From Nemertoderma westbladi (Eukaryota > Xenacoelomorpha > Nemertodermatida > Nemertodermatidae), in NCBI GenBank assembly GCA_032718475.1, contig JAUCBJ010005891.1, positions 1-64,000 of the forward strand: a DNA stretch of 64,000 bases, read 5' to 3'. Of this stretch, positions 59,032-64,000 are shown in pieces. Made by a program: the position numbers and the translations under genes. Under the pieces are notes generated by a model. It did not search any database. It was not told the origin of the DNA and saw only the letters and a program-made list of their open reading frames with translations. Numbering within the stretch: position 1 is the stretch's first letter; every line of letters starts with the position of its first letter.

Positions 59032-59525
59032 CTTCATTATAGAAAAACTAGCCGTAGTCGGCATGCATTGCAGCTGTTTTTAGCATGTGATGGTGGTCTC
59101 AATACCGGTTTAGCGACAAAATTGCGCCGCGACTACTCCCTATCCCTATCCCACAAAATTATTGAGCTCTTCTCGACGTGTCCCCGGAATGCCAATGTAA
59201 ATATTGCTCCCAACCATGTAGTTACCGTTTTCATCTACTCCAAGGTCCTTTATGCCCCCCGCTCACTCAACTGGCTACATCTTAATCACATATTTTGTAG
59301 ACATTTTCACGTGTAAACAATTAATTAAATTTTCCTTAATATCATGATATTCAGATCCACGAGATCCATTATTATGTTTATATATCCTTAAATACATATT
59401 AATTAAATACTTATTATTACCGTCCCCGATGCGTCTGCCGCGAATGGGGGACGGGGGTGCACACTTTTAAAAAGTTAATATGAACTAACTTCTTTACATT
59501 GAGTATAATATTACGCCCCCTACAG
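59032..59525. other. intron; no gene seen
   Basis: Intron with an unrecognised 82-codon frame at 59068-59316. Just before the 59526 acceptor is CGCCCCCTACAG, whose complement resembles a CTCF core. Confidence 0.5.
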
Positions 59526-59748
59526 GAAGTCATTTGTATCGATTACCAACACAATGAATTCTCTCTGCACCGCTATGCAGGAGGGTGAGTTCGATTTCGA
59601 TGGATCGGTAGTACAACTTCCTCTCCCGCCGGTGCTACAACGGGCGGCCGCCGTAAAGGCGGACATCTGTGACACAGAGGGGGTCGGCCTAAAGTTACAG
59701 CAGAGGGAGGCCGACCTGAAAGAGCTTCGGAAGTCTATTAGACTGAAG
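59526..59748 (+). CDS. DCTN1: DCTN1 exon: end of inter-coil domain and start of CC2
   Basis: One base plus 74 codons, acceptor CCCTACAG, donor AAG/GTGAGT. ITNTMNSLCTAMQEGEFD and RAAAVKADICDTEGVGLKLQ match vertebrate ISTMNKLATAMQEGEYD and [20 protein letters not shown]. It ends ELRKSIRLK. Confidence 0.98.
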
Positions 59749-60170
59749 GTGAGTGGGCTGGGTGTAATCATCAGTATCCTGTGCAACTAACTTTGTACAA
59801 GATGAGATTTAATCCCATGGTTATGGGTTCGATACTCCGATACCAAACTGGAACTTACATACGTTTTTTCTATAAAAAAATAAAGTTGTAGGATTCTCAG
59901 TTCACAATGACCAAGGAAAAATATCTTATTGTCGCTACGACGATGGATTTGTGTAGGAAATAAACTAGGCAACAGTTGGAATTTAATCACATTCACCAGG
60001 TTACAAATAGATGCGTATTCTACTATAAAAGTAGAACCTATATATAATCTACTTTTATGCGTGGGCGTACTTAGGAAAACACATACGAATTTTGAAAGAA
60101 ATTTATAATTATCTGCATCCCGGAGCTACAAACAGCGAGCAGAGCCATTCTATTCGTTCTATTTATTTAG

Positions 60171-60313
60171 GATGAAGACTTCAGCCAGGTTAAGATTAAG
60201 ATGAGTATGATAGAGAAGAAAGCGGAGAACATGACGAAAGAGAACGAAGATAGGTTGGCCAAGATGAAGAAGGAGGTGGATAACGCAGACGATGTGTTGG
60301 ATGCGAAACAGAA
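60171..60313 (+). CDS. DCTN1: DCTN1 exon: CC2 coiled coil
   Basis: 47 codons plus two bases, acceptor ATTTATTTAG, donor AA/GTTAGT. DEDFSQVKIKMSMIEKKAEN and a Lys/Glu-rich heptad stretch continue into KQKAFERTLESMQADI of the next exon, parallel to vertebrate [20 protein letters not shown]. Confidence 0.95.
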
Positions 60314-60514
60314 GTTAGTGGGTCGGGTGTTTGTTAAGTAGAAATAATATAAGAGTCGACGGTTGATTACAACATGTCCTGGAATACAGTGTATTAATTC
60401 TACAAATCTTAAGATATTAATTTGATACATAGAGAGTTTCACCCCTGGATTTTCATTTTTGCTTGAATCTTTAGCTACAAGCGTTTTTAAAATCTGTCTC
60501 TGTCGATATTGCAC

Positions 60515-61143
60515 CATTTATTATAAGAAGGGATCTAGGGGTCTTAACCTCGAATGATAAGTTTATTTTACCGAAAATAACTTATCTTTTATTGGCGCAA
60601 TTGTAGGACTAATCCCATCACATGCGTACTTTTTAACCAGGTAGTGTACAAATTTAGGAATCGCGTAATTTTTCTTGAAATTAATATCTCATATCTCTCC
60701 AAACCACGTACGCGTTTCGACCGTACTGTGTCTCATCAGCGTGGAAGCCGAGACTACAACCACTAGGCCACAGGTTCTTGAGATATGGAGTATTAATTTC
60801 AAAGACAGCTGCCATTTTATTAGCCCTGATTTTTTATTATTGATGGTAACAATGTGTTGGCAAGCTGTATTTTTCGAGATGTTTGTTATACATTTATTAT
60901 AAGAAGGGATCTAGGGGTCTTAACCTCGAATGATAAGTTTATTTTACCGAAAATAACTTATCTTTTATTGGCGCAATTGTAGGACTAATCCCATCACATG
61001 CGTACTTTTTAACCGGGTAGTGTACAAATTTAGGAATCGCGTAATCTTTCTTGAAATTAATATGAAGCCTTCTTATAATAAATGTATAATAACAAACACC
61101 TCGATAAATACACCTTGCCAACACATTGTTACTATCAATAATG
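60515..61143. mobile_element. nested short inverted-repeat elements and a tRNA-like insert
   Basis: A 172-bp direct repeat (60515-60689 and 60892-61063, offset 377) carries GATCTAGGGGTCTTAACC. Arms at 60835-60908 and 61068-61143 are near-perfect inverted repeats of about 74 bp (AACAATGTGTTGGCAAG). GAAATTAATATCTCATATCTC-type arms at 60675-60697 and 60778-60800 flank a minus-strand tRNA-like piece (TGGCCTAGTGGTTGTAG). It looks like MITE-on-MITE insertion. Confidence 0.75.
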
Positions 61144-61457
61144 CACCAGACGTACTGCAGTTATTCTTCAACTATTAGACTATTAGAAAGCTGGCTATGC
61201 AAGATCTGATTTTCGTGGAAAAATAGATCGTTGTAATATCAGTGGAGACACTGACACACCTAGTAAGGAAGAGGGAGGTGAATCCTGTTTACTAGTTCAA
61301 ATTTGGGGGGTTGGGGGGGGGGGGGGGGGGGGGGGTTAAAAAATATAAATGTTGTAATTCCTTTTTATTTGTAATTTCATCAGCCTATCTCAGGAAATGT
61401 TCGTTTTAACGATGTATTTGTTCCGTATATACATTGATTGTATGTTTTCATCCGCAG
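61144..61457. other. intron; no gene seen
   Basis: A poly-G tract lies at about 61306-61334. Confidence 0.7.
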
Positions 61458-61865
61458 GGCTTTCGAACGCACCCTGGAATCGATGCAGGCGGATATCGTA
61501 TCTTTGGAGCGCGAGAAACAGGAACTGCGAACCAAACTCTCCAACATGTCTAAGAAGACTTTGTTGGAAGGCCTTGCGCGGCACTCCGGGATGTCCCCGG
61601 CCGTCTCCGCGGGCTCTAAGAGCTCCATCGGGTCGCTGTTCCCGTTGCCCCCGGGGGACGTCGTCACGGTTCGGGACTCCCCGATGCTGCTCCAACAGCT
61701 GGAGGCCACCCAGCTGGCGTTGGGCCGGGTGCGGGGAGAGGTCGCACAGCTGAAGGGCCGCGGATTGGTGGAGGTACTGAAGGGATTAGCGCCGCTGTCA
61801 GTGCCCAACAAACCTTCGGGTTACGGGACCGGGTACGGGGCCGTTCGGTTGCCATCGCTACCAAG
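61458..61865 (+). CDS. DCTN1: DCTN1 exon: end of CC2 and C-terminal region
   Basis: 408 bases, acceptor CATCCGCAG, donor AG/GTGAGT, the longest DCTN1 exon here. AFERTLESMQADIVSLEREK matches vertebrate FEETMDALQADIDQLEAEK. DSPMLLQQLEATQLALGR matches DSPLLLQQISAMRLHISQ. A Ser/Pro/Gly-rich stretch lies between. It is notably GC-rich compared with its introns. Confidence 0.97.
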
Positions 61866-62127
61866 GTGAGTAAACAATGCTCAGTGTAGCTCATTGTGCA
61901 GAGCGGTGGGCTTCCAATCGTAAATTGTAAAATCGTAAAATTGTACAATCGTAAAATCGGATTATTGCAGGATGTTTTTGTGATATTTTTTTTATATGGT
62001 TAAATGTTATGCAACACGGCAAAATATCTTAATTTCGGTCTCTTGAATCGACCAACGATAATAATATCTTCTACTTTTTTTATCGAATATTTCTTATTAA
62101 ATAATATTTTACTTAAATTATTTTTAG

Positions 62128-62215
62128 TTTGTCTTCAGTGGATGAATCTGGGACGCCCTCTGGCGGTAGTTTGCGTAGAAAGGAAGGCGACGAATTGCTG
62201 CGACTAATGAAGCAG
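62128..62215 (+). CDS. DCTN1: DCTN1 exon: C-terminal region, donor uncertain
   Basis: One base plus 29 codons after TATTTTTAG. It reads LSSVDESGTPSGGSLRRKEG and ends ELLRLMKQ. The next exon must join in phase 0. Either the donor is GC type (CAG/GCAAAC at 62216), or the exon runs 18 bases further to TTA/GTTAGT at 62234, adding ANILDL. Comparison with vertebrate LLETLNQ before HVVDIT favours the shorter form. The exon contains CGCCCTCTGGCGG, a CTCF-like complement. Confidence 0.75.
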
Positions 62216-62421
62216 GCAAACATATTGGATTTAGTTAGTTTATTCTAAAATATAATTCGCTAAAATAAAACAATATATATACGTTGGAGGGTAAATATAA
62301 AATAAATAATCAACTCATTTTAATGGTTAATTTTTAATGAAGTTCCTACCGATTTCATTATTTCATTATTAGTATTTTAATGTTATTTGTTTCCATGGTT
62401 ACACGCAATATTGTTTCTCAG

Positions 62422-62562
62422 GAAATCCAACGCCTTATGGCGACACGTCATGTGGTCGATATAACCGGAAGTAAGTCTGGAATGGTTGCCCCGACAACGA
62501 TGGCGGGTCCCAGGAGACAGGAAATGGAGAGAGAAGAACATTTACAGCGGGTCTCTAGGAAG
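62422..62562 (+). CDS. DCTN1: DCTN1 exon: C-terminal region, 3' end duplicated in tandem
   Basis: 47 codons in phase 0, acceptor TTTCTCAG, donor AAG/GTTAGT. EIQRLMATRHVVDITGSKSG contains the conserved HVVDIT. The last about 20 bases and the donor start a 40-bp array. Confidence 0.95.
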
Positions 62563-63532
62563 GTTAGTCTGGTTACTAGGCAACGAGCGGGTCTCTATGA
62601 AGGTTAGTCTGGTTACTAGGCAACGAGCGGGTCTCTATGAAGGTTAGTCTGGTTACTAGGCAACGAGCGGGTCTCTAGGAAGGTTAGTCTGGTTACTAGG
62701 CAACTGGCGGGTCTCTATGAAGGTTAGTCTGGTTACTAGACAACGAGCGGGTCTCTAGGAAGGTTAGTCTGGTTACTAGGCAACCTACGGGTCTCTAGGA
62801 AGGTTAGTCTGGTTACTAGGCAACGAGCGGGTCTCTATGAAGGTTAGTCTGGTTACTAGGCAACGAGCGGGTCTCTATGAAGGTTAGTCTGGTTACTAGG
62901 CAACTGGCGGGTCTCTATGAAGGTTAGTCTGGTTACTAGGCAACTGGCGGGTCTCTATGAAGGTTAGTCTGGTTACTAGGCAACCTGCGGGTCTCTAGGA
63001 AGGTTAGTCTGGTTACTAGGCAAGCTACGGGTCTCTAGGAAGGTTAGTCTGGTTACTAGGCAACGAGCGCGTCTCTAGGAAGGTTAGTCTGGTTACTAGG
63101 CAACGAGCGGGTCTCTATGAAGGTTAGTCTGGTTACTAGGCAACTGGCGGGTCTCTATGAAGGTTAGTCTGGTTACTAGGCAACCTGCGGGTCTCTAGGA
63201 AGGTTAGTCTGGTTACTAGGCAAGCTACGGGTCTCTAGGAAGGTTAGTCTGGTTACTAGGCAAGCTACGGGTCTCTAGGAAGGTTAGTCTGGTTACTAGG
63301 CAACGAGCGCGTCTCTAGGAAGGTTAGTCTGGTTACTAGGCAACTGGCGGGTCTCTATGAAGGTTAGTCTGGTTACTAGGCAACTGGCGGGTCTCTATGA
63401 AGGTTAGTCTGGTTACTAGGCAACCTGCGGGTCTCTAGGAAGGTTAGTCTGGTTACTAGGCAAGCTACGGGTCTCTAGGAAGGTTAGTCTGGTTACTAGG
63501 CAACGAGCGCGTCTCTAGGAAGGTTAGTCTCA
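62543..63532. repeat. 40-bp minisatellite containing exon end plus splice donor
   Basis: The unit is GTCTCTAGGAAGGTTAGTCT plus GGTTACTAGGCAACGAGCGG. Donor copies AAG/GTTAGT start at 62563 and recur every 40 bp to 63523, 25 in all. Unit variants (ATGAAG or AGGAAG; CAACTGGCGG, CAAGCTACGG) form repeating blocks. Confidence 0.97.
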
Positions 63533-63624
63533 GTCTATTTATTATTTATCTGTAAAACTGGATCTGTAGATAGTTATCCTGTTTTAACCTGTTTAAGTTA
63601 TCCTGTTTGGATTTGTTGTCTTAG

Positions 63625-63729
63625 GTTGCCCAGTTACAGACTAAAGCTCACATGTTATTGGCTCATCTTAAACCCGGTTCTACAATATCAACTCCATTAA
63701 CACAGTTTGTGATCCCACAGTTTAATAAA
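63625..63729 (+). CDS. DCTN1: DCTN1 exon: C-terminal region
   Basis: 35 codons in phase 0, acceptor TTGTCTTAG, donor AAA/GTGAGT. VAQLQTKAHMLLAHLKPGST corresponds to vertebrate VAQLKSLSDTVEKLKDE, then TPLTQFVIPQFNK parallels the FATFPSSAFLR stretch. Confidence 0.9.
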
Positions 63730-63973
63730 GTGAGTTCCTACTGGATATGGCTAGTTCAACTTCATTTATTTACAATTACCAATTAATTAATTGTATTTAA
63801 TAATGTGTTTTAAATTATTTGTCCGTTAAGATATAAATAACTTATATTGTAATGTTTCATTTTGACATTCATAATATTATTACAAACTTGCAACATTACT
63901 TGACTACAATGAATAGGATATGCCATGGTAATATAAAGTGATTTCCTTATATTTCTCATATATATTTACTTAG

Positions 63974-64000
63974 GCGATACAAGAAGACAGCCTCGAACCT
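63974..64000 (+). CDS. DCTN1: DCTN1 exon, cut by window end
   Basis: After ATTTACTTAG nine codons (AIQEDSLEP) continue to the window edge in phase 0, in the place of vertebrate AKEEQQDDTVYMG. Position and acceptor support it; the sequence is too short for more. Confidence 0.75.

Larger units (their letters stand above)
887..64000 (+). other. DCTN1: DCTN1 gene region (dynactin p150/Glued), partial, 23 exons
   Basis: This is the gene-level entry for the exons listed separately. The spliced product would be the large dynactin subunit, which dimerises through coiled coils, binds dynein intermediate chain and the Arp1 filament, and links the motor to microtubules and cargo. Exon order and sequence follow vertebrate p150 from the linker after CAP-Gly to near the C-terminus. 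Recognisable blocks include [38 protein letters not shown]-like AMYPEM, TAMQEGE and HVVDIT. All junction phases agree. CAP-Gly is upstream and the final residues are downstream of the window. Introns range from about 206 bp to 23 kb. The largest contains a nested SLC4 gene, and the next largest is mostly a 9 kb minisatellite. Identification rests on remembered family sequence, not on a search. Confidence 0.96.

Overview
This is AT-rich nuclear DNA from an animal, probably an invertebrate. It has split genes with GT-AG introns, abundant minisatellites, tRNA-derived SINEs, a LINE family and a Penelope-like retroelement. I cannot place the species. Almost the whole window is one plus-strand gene, DCTN1, encoding the p150/Glued subunit of dynactin. 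I placed 23 coding exons between 887 and 64000 by reading across splice sites in a consistent phase. They cover about 1160 codons: the basic/proline linker, the CC1 coiled coil, the inter-coil domain, CC2 and most of the C-terminal tail. The CAP-Gly domain lies upstream of the window, and the last exon runs off the right edge.

The second protein gene is nested in the 23 kb DCTN1 intron (19195-42387) on the opposite strand. It is an uninterrupted 1328-codon SLC4 anion-exchanger-like gene (26304-30290). It looks like an intact intronless copy, and the arginine expected at the anion site is a serine.

Layout. 1-11541: linker and CC1 exons, with a 1.1 kb foldback element, SINEs and several minisatellites. 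11542-19061: an intron holding a 24-bp array and a head-to-head pair of Penelope-like copies, with a LINE fragment between them. The pair is inserted into a 60-bp minisatellite. 19195-42387: LINE remnants, a TTAA-flanked piggyBac-like MITE, the SLC4 gene, a longer LINE copy, and 53-bp, 31-bp and TGAGG arrays. 42388-47928: inter-coil exons and a 315-bp tandem repeat. 48222-57295: a 9.07 kb array of about 252 copies of a 36-bp unit. 58329-64000: the remaining inter-coil, CC2 and C-terminal exons.

The most unusual pattern concerns the minisatellites. In four DCTN1 introns the array starts inside the exon and repeats the exon end plus the 5' splice donor, giving 8, 15, 15 and 25 donor copies. In a fifth intron the pyrimidine tract of the 3' splice site is repeated about 28 times. 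The 36-bp array can form a UUCG-capped hairpin in nearly every unit, and one diverged copy sits far away in the opposite orientation. CTCF-like cores recur in several repeats.
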